Source: an uncultured Myxococcales bacterium | GTDB lineage: Bacteria; Myxococcota_A; Polyangia; Palsa-1104; JAEUJZ01 | Assembly: GCA_937868485.1 (NCBI GenBank) | Contig: CALMML010000224.1 | Span: forward strand, 1 to 32,464 | Direction: 5' to 3' | Length of the DNA stretch: 32,464 nt | Shown here: positions 1-7,936 of the stretch, one piece after another | Position numbering within the stretch: position 1 is the first letter of the stretch | Layout: each line of letters begins with the position of its first letter | Translations under genes and position numbers: made by a program | The notes under the pieces: generated by a model | What the model was told of the DNA's origin: nothing | Databases searched by the model: none | What the model saw: only the letters and a program-made list of their open reading frames with translations

Positions 1-22
1 CGACTCCCCTCAGCTCCACATC

Positions 23-63
23 AAAACCCCGTCGGTGAACGACTTTCACTGCGGGGTTTTTTT
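23..63 (+). terminator. Rho-independent terminator of an upstream gene
   Basis: An A4C4G arm (23-31) pairs with a CG4T4 arm (52-60). A second stem forms inside it (GTGAA 35-39 with TTCAC 45-49), and a run of seven T follows (57-63). This is a textbook intrinsic terminator reading on the plus strand, so it probably ends a gene lying before the window. The A run on the left arm could let it work weakly in the other direction. Confidence 0.85.
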
Positions 64-441
64 ATGCCCAAAATCAGGCTGTGGACCACTTGTGGATCAT
101 GCGCAAGCGGCTTGTTGCCCTGGCTGCCCCGGCTTTCGATGCGTCGACCGCTTGGCGGATCTGACTCCGTTGTGCGCCACAGATTCGCGCCTACCACATC
201 CATGTACTTCTATCACCTTGAATACAGGGCTGCTTGCTTGGGCTGAATGCAAGGTGATTGAGCCAAGCTTGAATTCGTGGCCGGTTGGCTGGGCTGAATG
301 CAAGGTTGACCATGCGGCGTGACCAGCTTCATCAGCAGATCACCGACCGGCTTGAGAGTCCACCTCCTCGTCAAAACCCCGCTGAAGGTCGGTGGGAATC
401 GCGACCGGCTCGTTGTCAGCTCGGCCCCTTGTCCGCGCGGC
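64..441. other. Intergenic stretch with no supported gene
   Basis: About 380 bases lie between the terminator and the FHA gene. The open frames here are short, overlap on both strands and show no recognisable protein. The stretch holds a 17-base direct repeat (listed separately) and a second copy of the 11-base left arm of the terminator (371-381) that has no pairing partner. I see no tRNA-like or other known RNA fold. Confidence 0.6.
239..306. repeat. 17-base direct repeat, two copies 51 bases apart
   Basis: The word TGGGCTGAATGCAAGGT occurs exactly at 239-255 and again at 290-306. The first copy is flanked by a partial inverted repeat (GCTTGGGCT-like left arm, AGCCAAGC at 261-268). The copies could be paired protein-binding sites or leftovers of a small repeated element. 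Two copies are not enough to choose. Confidence 0.5.
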
Positions 442-465
442 TTGACGGCGCTGCGCGTTCGTCAA
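442..465. promoter_or_regulatory. Inverted repeat just upstream of the FHA gene
   Basis: TTGACG at 442-447 is mirrored exactly by CGTCAA at 460-465 with 12 bases between them, ending 12 bases before the start codon at 478. It could be an operator or a hairpin in the 5' leader. The left arm also looks like a -35 hexamer, but I see no convincing -10 at normal spacing. Confidence 0.3.
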
Positions 466-477
466 TAGGCTGTCAAC

Positions 478-759
478 ATGACTTACCGTCTTCGGTATCT
501 TCAGCACGACCTCGAACTCCCCGTGGGAGCGTTCCTCATCGGGCGCTCAGACGAGTGCCAGCTCTCTCTTGACGATCCGAATGTGAATCGTCGGCATGCG
601 GTCTTGCACGTCCAGGCGGACGGCGTGTCGATTGCGGACCTGGGCAGTCGCAATGGAACCTTCGTCGGTGGTATCAAGATCGGCGCCGAAAATCACGCAC
701 TCAAGGGCGGCGATAAGATCGGAATCGGTGGCCAGGAGCTGACGTTCTCGGAGGGCTGA
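478..759 (+). CDS. Small stand-alone FHA-domain protein
   Basis: This 93-residue protein is almost entirely one forkhead-associated domain, which binds phosphothreonine peptides. The diagnostic motifs are present in order: GRSDECQLSLDD near residues 22-33, then NRRHAVL with the conserved Ser/Arg-His region, then DLGSRNGTFVGG near residue 54. No kinase, membrane segment or secretion signal is attached. Its partner is probably a Ser/Thr kinase or phosphoprotein encoded elsewhere, since myxobacteria have many eukaryotic-type kinases, but no kinase is in this window. The Shine-Dalgarno is weak (AGG about 10 bases upstream). The domain is near certain; the partner is unknown. Confidence 0.85.
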   Translation: MTYRLRYLQHDLELPVGAFLIGRSDECQLSLDDPNVNRRHAVLHVQADGVSIADLGSRNGTFVGGIKIGAENHALKGGDKIGIGGQELTFSEG

Positions 760-801
760 TCGCCGTCGGCTCGTTACGTTGCAGGGCCAACCGTGAATGT
801 C

Positions 802-1011
802 CTAGCGCTTGCGGGCTGCGGGCTTGTCGATGATGCGGAAGGTGACGCGTACTTTTCCAGGGCCGAGCGAGCGACGCGCATCCATCGCCAGGATTTGATG
901 ATGAGTGGCTTCGTGCTCGGCGGCAAACGCCGCAATGAGCGCGCTCAGCTCCGCTTCCTTTTCAAACGCGAAGTCGTGGTTCAAAAGGACTTTTTCACTC
1001 TTCTTGGCCAT
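802..1011 (-). CDS. Small hypothetical protein, 69 aa
   Basis: I do not recognise this family. The protein is 69 residues, starts with MAKKSEKVLL, and has an Ala/Glu-rich, probably helical middle (about residues 18-45) and a basic end (KPAARKR). A purine-rich GAGAG sequence lies about 10-15 bases before the ATG. It converges with the FHA gene, leaving about 40 bases between the stop codons. No membrane segment or signal peptide is visible. It could be a small cytosolic or nucleic-acid-associated protein. The reading frame is credible but not supported by homology. Confidence 0.5.
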   Translation of the reverse strand: MAKKSEKVLLNHDFAFEKEAELSALIAAFAAEHEATHHQILAMDARRSLGPGKVRVTFRIIDKPAARKR

Positions 1012-1100
1012 CTTCGCTCACTCTCTGCGCGACACGTTCGGACGTGATCCTGACTGGATTCCTCATCGATCCAATAAGAGGCATACAATCTGCTTCATAT

Positions 1101-1113
1101 TGGACTGAGTCCA
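1101..1113. other. Perfect 13-base palindrome between two minus-strand genes
   Basis: TGGACT-G-AGTCCA lies 15 bases beyond the stop of the TPR gene and about 90 bases before the start of the 69-residue gene. It could be an operator or a small terminator stem, but there is no T run in either direction. Confidence 0.25.
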
Positions 1114-1128
1114 TCGATCGATTCACGG

Positions 1129-1557
1129 CTACTGCGGCTTTACAAACGTAGACTTCAGGAGCCCGCGAAAGCGCAGCGTCCAGTCCTTTGCATCTTGCAG
1201 ATGTTGACCGCTGGGAAGCACCTGAACATAACGATCCATGATCGCAACTTGAGTCGCCTGCACAGACGGAGACTGACCCAGGCTCTGTGCCCACGCAATC
1301 AGCATCGAAAACAGACCATCATCTACTTCCCAGTCTTGCAGGATCTGTTCTTCCCGATCGAGTTCGATGGCTCGTGCATAGTCGGCAAACGCCGCTTCAT
1401 ACTGGGCTAGCTCTGCGCGTGCTCGGGCGCGATCGTAGTACGGTTCCGGGCTGTCTGGATCTTGCAGGGCATGCTTGTCTGCGGCTGAAATGGCTTCTGC
1501 GTATTCTCCGCGCTGGAGTAGTTTTTGCGCGAAGGTGGCTCCGTAGTTGTCTGACAT
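1129..1557 (-). CDS. TPR-repeat protein, 142 aa
   Basis: This small cytosolic protein has tetratricopeptide-type helical pairs in its first half: a repeat starting near GEYAEAISAADKHAL and another near PEPYYDRARARAELAQYEAA and FADYARAIELD. TPRs act as protein-docking scaffolds. The second half is helical and not recognised. I chose the ATG at 1557 (MSDNYGATF) rather than the upstream in-frame codon at 1659, because the upstream part is not TPR-like and would run into the leader of the divergent secreted gene at 1650. The Shine-Dalgarno is weak at either start. The partner is unknown. It shares the intergenic promoter region 1558-1649 with the divergent gene. Confidence 0.65.
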   Translation of the reverse strand: MSDNYGATFAQKLLQRGEYAEAISAADKHALQDPDSPEPYYDRARARAELAQYEAAFADYARAIELDREEQILQDWEVDDGLFSMLIAWAQSLGQSPSVQATQVAIMDRYVQVLPSGQHLQDAKDWTLRFRGLLKSTFVKPQ

Positions 1558-1649
1558 AACTGCGGAGCCTAGCGCGAAAAGTTCGCTTTGGATCGGCCTG
1601 TGATATTCAATTCCCAAAACTCCCACCCAAACAGGACAGGAAGAGACAC

Positions 1650-2453
1650 ATGGCGACACGATCTGTGGTGAACATCCGGGCTCGTTGGTTGACAGTTGTT
1701 GGGGCGGCTGTGCTGGTCGGCGGACTGGTTCCCCAGACCGCGCGAGCGCACTTCATCTTGAACAATCCGACGAGCGCATCGAACCAGGACGCACTTGGGA
1801 GTCCGCAGAAAGCGTATCCGTGCGGACTTGATGCTGCGACGCCGGGAACGCCGACTGGCAAGGTCACAACGTATACGGCAGGACAGACCATCAACCTGTC
1901 GATTACTGAGACCATCTATCATCCGGGTCACTACCGGGTAGCCATCGCACAGAATGCAGCTTCGCTACCTGCGGATCCTGTGGTGACTCCTGAAACGTCA
2001 CCCAACAATACGCCCTGTGGAAGTGTTCCGATTGCTACCAATCCGACGCTGCCGATCTTGGCAGACGGAATTCTCAAGCACACGAGTGCTTTTTCTCCCA
2101 CCACGCAGACTGTCTCTGTGAAGCTTCCCGATGGCTTCACTTGCAACAACTGTACGCTGCAAGTGATTCAGTGGATGTATAACCACGGGCTGAACAATCC
2201 GGGCGGCTGCTTCTATCATCACTGCGCAACCGTCAACATTGTCGCTGGCACAAACTCCGACGGTGGAACCACGCCCGCAGAGGACATGACGACGACTCCT
2301 TCTGCTGATGCGGCCACGGACGGAGGCACGGTTCCGGAAGGCTGCTCTTGTGAGCTCGGACGCGGACACACTCGCTCTGCGGGGGCTGCTGGTGCGCTGA
2401 GCATCCTGATCGCGCTGGGTCTGTTCCGTCGTCGCGTTGCGATGCGCAGCTGA
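1650..2453 (+). CDS. Secreted SCE4755-type polysaccharide monooxygenase-like protein with MYXO-CTERM anchor
   Basis: The 267-residue precursor has a signal peptide ending in TARA, so cleavage after residue 33 leaves His34 as the new N-terminus. That is the first ligand of the copper histidine brace of lytic polysaccharide monooxygenases. Further candidate ligands are His91 and His94 (YHPGHYRVAI) and the FYHHC cluster at 188-192, and several Cys pairs suggest disulfides. A Thr/Asp/Gly-rich linker (about 200-230) leads to a MYXO-CTERM tail: GCSC at 231-234, a hydrophobic segment (245-258) and an Arg cluster at 260-262. The overall pattern resembles the myxobacterial SCE4755 family. Copper oxidase activity is inferred from the fold signature, and the substrate is unknown. 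A good Shine-Dalgarno (AGGAAG) precedes the ATG. The next gene overlaps its stop codon. Confidence 0.85.
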   Translation: MATRSVVNIRARWLTVVGAAVLVGGLVPQTARAHFILNNPTSASNQDALGSPQKAYPCGLDAATPGTPTGKVTTYTAGQTINLSITETIYHPGHYRVAIAQNAASLPADPVVTPETSPNNTPCGSVPIATNPTLPILADGILKHTSAFSPTTQTVSVKLPDGFTCNNCTLQVIQWMYNHGLNNPGGCFYHHCATVNIVAGTNSDGGTTPAEDMTTTPSADAATDGGTVPEGCSCELGRGHTRSAGAAGALSILIALGLFRRRVAMRS

Positions 2454-3025
2454 TGAGCGACTTCTCGCAGCCACCGCGAAGTGATCGGGACGCAGTCCTT
2501 GCGGATGCCAGCTTGCCCGCCGCGATCCGTGCTGCGCTGTCTGCGGGCGCTCAGCTAGAGCGGATCGAGCTGGATGCGGAAGGACAGTGGCGACATGAGG
2601 GGACTCCGTTTGTGCATCCGCACCTCATTGAGCTGTTTCATCGCTCGATCGTGCGGACGCGCGGCGGAACGTACTTGATCGAGATTCCTCCCTACTCGTA
2701 TCCGATCGCTGTACGCGATACGCCGCGCTACGTTCGTCACATTCGGATCGATCCTGCGGCGCAACCCTGCCAGATCCTGCTGATTGTAAGCGATGGTAGC
2801 GAGCAGCCGCTCGATCCGAGTACTCTATCGTATGTGCCCGATCGGGGTCTGTACTGTCGCGTTGACACCACGAAGGGAGAGCGCTTTCCCGCGCGTTTTC
2901 TGCGTCCGGCATATTACTCCCTTTCGGAGCATATTATGGATGAAGCAGACTCCTACTTCTTGCAAACGAGCGGCGGGAAGTGGCCGATTCCGATCGTGAC
3001 GCTGGAACAAGCGCACAGCATGTAG
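2453..3025 (+). CDS. DUF1285-like protein
   Basis: The 190-residue protein has no signal peptide or membrane segment. The stretch from about residue 44 (EGQWRHEGTPFVHPHLIELF), followed by a Tyr-Leu-Ile-Glu strand and YPIAVRDTPRYVRHI, resembles the start of the DUF1285 family, whose function is unknown. Its ATG overlaps the last base of the preceding TGA (TGATG), so translation is probably coupled to the monooxygenase-like gene, and the GH5 gene follows 30 bases later. The C-terminal part (PARFLRPAYYSLSEHIMDEA) is helical. The match is by eye and moderate. Confidence 0.65.
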   Translation: MSDFSQPPRSDRDAVLADASLPAAIRAALSAGAQLERIELDAEGQWRHEGTPFVHPHLIELFHRSIVRTRGGTYLIEIPPYSYPIAVRDTPRYVRHIRIDPAAQPCQILLIVSDGSEQPLDPSTLSYVPDRGLYCRVDTTKGERFPARFLRPAYYSLSEHIMDEADSYFLQTSGGKWPIPIVTLEQAHSM

Positions 3026-3055
3026 CGCCAACCACTGCACGCAGGAGAGAAGCGG

Positions 3056-4936
3056 ATGCGAACCGATGGACGCTGGTTACAAGACAATGCGGGGCGCGCG
3101 CTGATTCTGCGTGGCGTCAATGTTTCAGGAAGCGCGAAAGTCCCTGCGATTCCCGCTGGCGACAGTCGAAGTCGAGACGCGCTGCTTCATCCAGAATCGG
3201 TATCTTTCGTCGGAAAGCCGATTCCTTTGGATGTCGCAGATGAACACTTTGCGCGGCTTCGTGCATTCGGTCATCGCTTGCTGCGACTCGTCGTGACGTG
3301 GGAAGCCATCGAGCACGCAGGTCCTGGTCTGTACGATGTCGAGTATCTGGCGTATCTGCGTGCGCTCATCGAGCGAGCCGCACAGTACGATTTACAGATC
3401 TTTGTGGATCCTCATCAGGATGTCTGGAGCCGCTTCACAGGTGGCGATGGGGCTCCGGCTTGGACGCTTGATCTGGTGGGAATCCGTACAGACAAGCTGG
3501 TTCCTTGTGGCGCTGCGATTGTGTCTGCGTACTTCGATGGTCCGCTTCCAACCATGATCTGGCCAACCAACTACACCAAGCTCGGTGCGGCCACGATGTT
3601 TACGCTGCTGTTTGCAGGGAATGACTTTGCTCCGTCGCTCACGATAGAAGGAGAGTCCATCTCTGCGTTCCTACAGAGACACTACGTATCGGCGCTGGTT
3701 GCGCTGGCGACTGCGCTGCGTGGGCTTCCCAATGTGACGGGTTACGGAACGATGAATGAGCCGAGCGCGGGCCTGATAGGACTGCGAGATCTGCGCCAGT
3801 CGATTCCGGGCATGGTTGCAAAAGGTCCGTCGCCCACGCCGTTTCAGTCGATGATGGCAGCCGCAGGATTTCCGCAAGAAGTCGAAGTCTGGGAGTTCTC
3901 TGCTTCGCAGATGGGAGCCATCGGAACGACGACGCTCAATCCGAGCGGAGAGCTGCTGTGGCAGACTCCTTCTGCTGATATTTGGCGTCGAGAAGGTGTC
4001 TGGGATGTGGTGAACGGCAAGCCGCAGCTGCAAAAACCAGACTACTTTGCCAGCGTGAAGGACCGTCCGGTTCACTTTGCGCGCGACTACCTAAAGCCGT
4101 TTGCGCTGCGCGTACTGGATGCGATTCGGAAGGTTGATTCCGGTGCGCTCATCTATGTGGAAGGTCCACCTTCACCCGTCGGTGAGCCGCCTCCGTGGAC
4201 TGCGCAAGATCCAGGCGGAGTCGTTCATGCAGGTCACTTTTATGACGGCATGGCACTGCTTGGGAAACACTACGATCCAGCATTTACGATCGACACGCTC
4301 CGCATGATGCCGGTGTTTGGCAGAGAGCAGGTGGTCGCGGCCTACACCGATCAGATTCGCGCGCTGGCGGATCATGTTCCGTCCATTCCGTTTCTGCTGG
4401 GAGAGTTCGGAATTCCCTTTGATCTCGACGGTGGTGCATCGTTCCAAAGTGGTGACTACGCTGCGCAGGAAGCGGCACTGGATGGCTTCTTTGCTGCGCT
4501 CGATCGCAACCTGATCTCTGGAACGCTGTGGAACTACACACCGGACAATCGTCACAGCAGCGGAGACGGCTGGAACGGAGAGGATCTGTCGATTTACAGC
4601 TTGGATGGAAAGCGAGGGCAGGGCGATGTCTACGATGGAGGCCGCGCGCTGTCTGCTGTGGTTCGTCCGTATGCCATGGCGACGGCAGGAACGCCGCTCC
4701 AGATGTCCTTTGACAGACACTCGCGGGAGTTTGTGTTTCGCCAGCGTCGTAGCTCTGCGATTGCCCAGCCCACAGAGATCTTTGTGCCGCGCTATCAATA
4801 TCCAAGCGGAATCTCTGTAGAGATCTCCGCTGGAACTTGGCAGCTCGACAGTGCGCGCGAGATCTTGCTGTGGGAGTCTCCGCCAAGCGAACAGGAAGAG
4901 TCGCTGCGGATTACGCCACAGCAAATGCCGAAGTGA
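3056..4936 (+). CDS. GH5-family endoglycoceramidase / glucocerebrosidase-like hydrolase
   Basis: This 626-residue retaining beta-glycosidase has a TIM barrel of clan GH-A. Visible landmarks are LILRGVNVSG (16-25), VDPHQDVWSRFTGGDGAPAW (117-136), the acid/base Glu235 in TMNEPS, and the nucleophile Glu450 in LLGEFGIPFD. A beta-sandwich-like C-terminal region follows (about 530-626). The PHQDxWSRFTGGDGAPxW signature and the length fit endoglycoceramidases and the related GH5_12 glucosylceramide/sterylglucoside hydrolases. No signal peptide is evident, so it probably acts in the cytoplasm on glycolipids. A strong AGGAGA Shine-Dalgarno precedes the ATG. Its last 26 bases overlap the end of the convergent kinase-like gene. 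The exact substrate is not readable from sequence. Confidence 0.85.
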   Translation: MRTDGRWLQDNAGRALILRGVNVSGSAKVPAIPAGDSRSRDALLHPESVSFVGKPIPLDVADEHFARLRAFGHRLLRLVVTWEAIEHAGPGLYDVEYLAYLRALIERAAQYDLQIFVDPHQDVWSRFTGGDGAPAWTLDLVGIRTDKLVPCGAAIVSAYFDGPLPTMIWPTNYTKLGAATMFTLLFAGNDFAPSLTIEGESISAFLQRHYVSALVALATALRGLPNVTGYGTMNEPSAGLIGLRDLRQSIPGMVAKGPSPTPFQSMMAAAGFPQEVEVWEFSASQMGAIGTTTLNPSGELLWQTPSADIWRREGVWDVVNGKPQLQKPDYFASVKDRPVHFARDYLKPFALRVLDAIRKVDSGALIYVEGPPSPVGEPPPWTAQDPGGVVHAGHFYDGMALLGKHYDPAFTIDTLRMMPVFGREQVVAAYTDQIRALADHVPSIPFLLGEFGIPFDLDGGASFQSGDYAAQEAALDGFFAALDRNLISGTLWNYTPDNRHSSGDGWNGEDLSIYSLDGKRGQGDVYDGGRALSAVVRPYAMATAGTPLQMSFDRHSREFVFRQRRSSAIAQPTEIFVPRYQYPSGISVEISAGTWQLDSAREILLWESPPSEQEESLRITPQQMPK

Positions 4937-6002
4937 CCAGAGACTCTGCTTGTCGTCGCTGTGCTGCGATGCTCTGTGCCAAGGAAAGCTGTCCCATGGC
5001 GCGCACTTGGTTGTGCGCAGCGCGACTTGGGAAGCGCGAAGGATCGTAACGGAAGTAGCTCTGGTTTACGATGTCTGCCGCAAAGCGTGCAGCCAGCTGA
5101 ACGGTGACGCGTAGCGCGGCGGTGATCAGAAACTCGCGCTCTTCGACGGTGATGAATGACTTTGCACCGCTTGCGTAGCCATTCACAATCGCCTCTAGGA
5201 GTCCGAGATCGAAGTAGGAATCCGTTCGATCTTCACCGAGCGGATTGCACCACGAGCGCAGCGCATCTCCCAGCTCGTGTCCCAGCTTCAGGCTTGCGAG
5301 TGTGTCCAGATCGAGCAGACACAGACCCTGTCCGTGATCATCGAAGCGCAGGTTGTTGATCTTCAAGTCACCGTGACAGATTCGCGTGGGACCAGGAACC
5401 TCGATGGGAATCTGCTCAGCGAGCGAAACGATCGACGCTGTCAGCGACTGAAATCCTTCAGGAATCGTGTGCTCACGTTCTGCTTGCTGGGCTGCTGTGC
5501 GGAGGTTTGCGATGTGCTTTGCGAAGTCATGCGCGCCACTGCGGACAAAGTGAAAGCGATGATCCAGATCGGATACGGCGGCATGAAAGCGCGCGACCAG
5601 CGACGCTGCTGGACTTGCGAGCGCAGGCGTCATCTTCGCAAACGACTGTCCGGGAATGTAGCGCAGGACGCGCCAGACTCCGGCATCCTGTGTTTGTACG
5701 GCAAGCTGTCCATCGCGCGTTCGCAGAAGAATCGGAGTCACAAAACCTCGACGCTGCAAGTGTCTGGTGATGGCTTCGATGTCTTCGTGAACCGCGAATC
5801 CAAACAGCGGATTGACCCGCTGAAGGACCGCGCGATGAGCGCCCTGCGCAAGCGGAATCTCGACGAGAAACGTATCGTTGATGAGCCCATCACCCAGCGG
5901 CTGAAGCAGCGCCGGATGGTCCAGGAACGGAGCAAGCGCGACGCCGTCCAGCTCATCATAGTGCTGAAGCGCCGCGCGTGCGAAGACCAGCAGATCGGTC
6001 AC
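4911..6002 (-). CDS. APH-fold sugar-kinase-like phosphotransferase (N-acetylhexosamine 1-kinase type)
   Basis: The 363-residue cytosolic protein has the aminoglycoside-phosphotransferase/kinase fold. The catalytic loop HGDLKINNLRFD is at 210-221 (Asp212 as base, Asn216/217 for metal) and the metal-binding DLDT is at 231-234. An N-lobe beginning GLINDTFLV with VLQRVN (59-64) resembles anomeric N-acetylhexosamine 1-kinases (NahK-like). The closest small-molecule substrate is inferred to be an amino sugar, but choline or homoserine kinases share this fold. It starts with GTG, and its GTGA overlaps the transketolase stop by 4 bases, indicating translational coupling. The 3' end overlaps the convergent GH5 gene. 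Confidence 0.75.
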   Translation of the reverse strand: MTDLLVFARAALQHYDELDGVALAPFLDHPALLQPLGDGLINDTFLVEIPLAQGAHRAVLQRVNPLFGFAVHEDIEAITRHLQRRGFVTPILLRTRDGQLAVQTQDAGVWRVLRYIPGQSFAKMTPALASPAASLVARFHAAVSDLDHRFHFVRSGAHDFAKHIANLRTAAQQAEREHTIPEGFQSLTASIVSLAEQIPIEVPGPTRICHGDLKINNLRFDDHGQGLCLLDLDTLASLKLGHELGDALRSWCNPLGEDRTDSYFDLGLLEAIVNGYASGAKSFITVEEREFLITAALRVTVQLAARFAADIVNQSYFRYDPSRFPSRAAHNQVRAMGQLSLAQSIAAQRRQAESLVTSAFAVA

Positions 6003-7864
6003 TTGATGAAGGCCTTGACCGTCGCTGCGATTCGCTGAGCAGAGAGTCCGTAGACCTCCAGCAGCTCTTCCGGTTTTCCTGAGTGCGGCAGCTCGGTGAC
6101 TCCGACTTTGCGAACGCGGACGCCTTCGACTTCCGCAAACGCTTCGAGCACTGCGTCTCCGAGACCGCCTTCGAGCCAGTGATCTTCGACGACAATCACA
6201 CGCTGTCCTGCTGCGCTTGCTGCCGCGCGGAGTCCTTCCGCGTCAACCGGCTTGACGCTGTACGCATCGATCACGCGGATGGCGATTCCTTCTTGAGCGA
6301 GCAGCGCGTGGGCTTTGATCGCTTCGTGAAGCGTAATGCCTGCAGCGACGACAACAGCGCGATCCTTGTCACTTTGGCGCAGCGTCTTGCTGCCACCTAA
6401 GGGGAACGTCTCGTCGGGACCGTAGATGACGGGCGTAGCGGCGCGGGTTGCACGCAGATATGCAACGCCGTGGGTTGCCGAGAGCGCATCGACAAGCGCA
6501 CTGGTTGCATACGGATCGGCGGGATAAACCACCGTCGATCCATGCACCGCGCGGAACATCGCCAGGTCTTCCAGTCCCATCTGACTTGCGCCGTCTTCCC
6601 CGATGCTGACACCAGCGTGAGAGCCGCAGACCTTCAGGTTTGACGACGACAGCGCGGCCATCCGAATTTGGTCATAGGCACGCGACAGGAAGGCCGCAAA
6701 CGTCGCCACCCATGGAACCGCGCCGATGGCTCCGGCACCGGCTGCCAGTCCGACCATCGCTTGCTCGGCGATGAAGCACTGCACAAAGCGATCGGGATGC
6801 GCCTTTTCGAAGACATCGGTGAACGTCGAGTTCTTGACGTCAGCGTCGAAGACCACCAGCGATGGATTGATGTCGCCCGCGCGCTTGAGCGAGTCGCCAA
6901 ATGCCTTGCGGGTCGCAATCGTCTTGTCCGTCGGGAAGCGCAGCGGAGGCTTCGTCGACAAACCCTGCTCTGCGTCGGGCGTTCGTCGCGGCGATCCTGC
7001 GGGCTTGGCAATCTTTCCGACGATGCTCGGGTCATCGGGTCCAAGCTCGGCCAGCGCGCGAGCGGCATGAGCGTCGTCCATCGGCTTGCCGTGCCAGTTG
7101 TCCTGGTCGGCCATAAACGACACGCCCGCACCCTTTTGCGTCTTGGCCAGGATCGCGAGCGGCTTGTGCCCACCGCCGTGGCTGGCATGCGCCATCGCTC
7201 GCACACAGGCTGGCAGATCCTGTCCGTCGATGACCAGCGTTTCCCAGCCGAAGACCTCGAACTGCGCAGCGTAGCGATCGAGATCCCAGCCGAGCCGGGT
7301 TGCAACGCTCTGTTCCAGTCGGTTGACGTCGACGATTGCGGTCAGGTTCGAAAGACCCAGCTCCGCCGCGACGGGAGCCGCTTCCCAGTTCGAGCCTTCC
7401 GCCATCTCTCCATCGCCGCACAGCACCCACACCCGCGCCGAGGTCTTGGCGACGTTCTTCAAAAACGCAGCCATGCCGATGGCGTTGGGAAGTCCCTGTC
7501 CGAGTGATCCCGTCGCCACATCGATCCACGGAATGCGTGGCGTCGGATGTCCTTCGTAGATGCTATCGAGCCGACGCAGCGACAGAAGGTCTTCTTCGCT
7601 GATGAGTCCCGCCGCAGCCCATGCCGCGTACAGCACCGGCGCTGCATGACCTTTGGACAGCACGAAGCGATCGTTGTCGAGCCGCTTGGGATCGCTGAAG
7701 TCGTAGCGCAGCGCCGTGAAGAACAGCGCGGTGATAAGCTCCGCCGCCGAGATCGACGACGAAGGATGACCCGATCCCGCCTTGGTGGTGCTGAGGATCG
7801 AGTAGCGACGGATGCGACGAGCAAGCACATGTAGCGATTCGAGCGAAGGAGCATCAGGGGTCAT
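5999..7864 (-). CDS. tkt: Transketolase, compact animal-type
   Basis: This is a thiamine-diphosphate enzyme of the non-oxidative pentose phosphate pathway that moves two-carbon ketol units between sugar phosphates. The chain is single and 621 residues long, close to the animal-type enzyme and shorter than the roughly 660-residue E. coli form. Landmarks include TKAGSGHPSSSISAAE, the SKGHAAPVLYA region, DVATGSLGQGLPNA, the ThDP motif GDGEMAEGSNWEA, FIAEQAMVGLAAG with the catalytic Glu, and SHAGVSIGEDGASQMGLEDL. I chose the ATG at 7864 (MTPDAPSLES), with AAGGAA upstream, over an in-frame start at 8068 that lies inside the divergent TPR gene. It is first in a two-gene unit with the kinase-like gene. 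Confidence 0.95.
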   Translation of the reverse strand: MTPDAPSLESLHVLARRIRRYSILSTTKAGSGHPSSSISAAELITALFFTALRYDFSDPKRLDNDRFVLSKGHAAPVLYAAWAAAGLISEEDLLSLRRLDSIYEGHPTPRIPWIDVATGSLGQGLPNAIGMAAFLKNVAKTSARVWVLCGDGEMAEGSNWEAAPVAAELGLSNLTAIVDVNRLEQSVATRLGWDLDRYAAQFEVFGWETLVIDGQDLPACVRAMAHASHGGGHKPLAILAKTQKGAGVSFMADQDNWHGKPMDDAHAARALAELGPDDPSIVGKIAKPAGSPRRTPDAEQGLSTKPPLRFPTDKTIATRKAFGDSLKRAGDINPSLVVFDADVKNSTFTDVFEKAHPDRFVQCFIAEQAMVGLAAGAGAIGAVPWVATFAAFLSRAYDQIRMAALSSSNLKVCGSHAGVSIGEDGASQMGLEDLAMFRAVHGSTVVYPADPYATSALVDALSATHGVAYLRATRAATPVIYGPDETFPLGGSKTLRQSDKDRAVVVAAGITLHEAIKAHALLAQEGIAIRVIDAYSVKPVDAEGLRAAASAAGQRVIVVEDHWLEGGLGDAVLEAFAEVEGVRVRKVGVTELPHSGKPEELLEVYGLSAQRIAATVKAFIK

Positions 7865-7936
7865 GGCCGACGATTTCCTTGTCTGGGTCCAAGTGAACTG
7901 CGGCGGATGGTACACTATCCTTCCGTCAGAGTGGCC

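Noticed and set aside
371-381. Second terminator copy at the repeated terminator left arm
   Set aside because: There is no complementary right arm or T run downstream, so it cannot form the hairpin.
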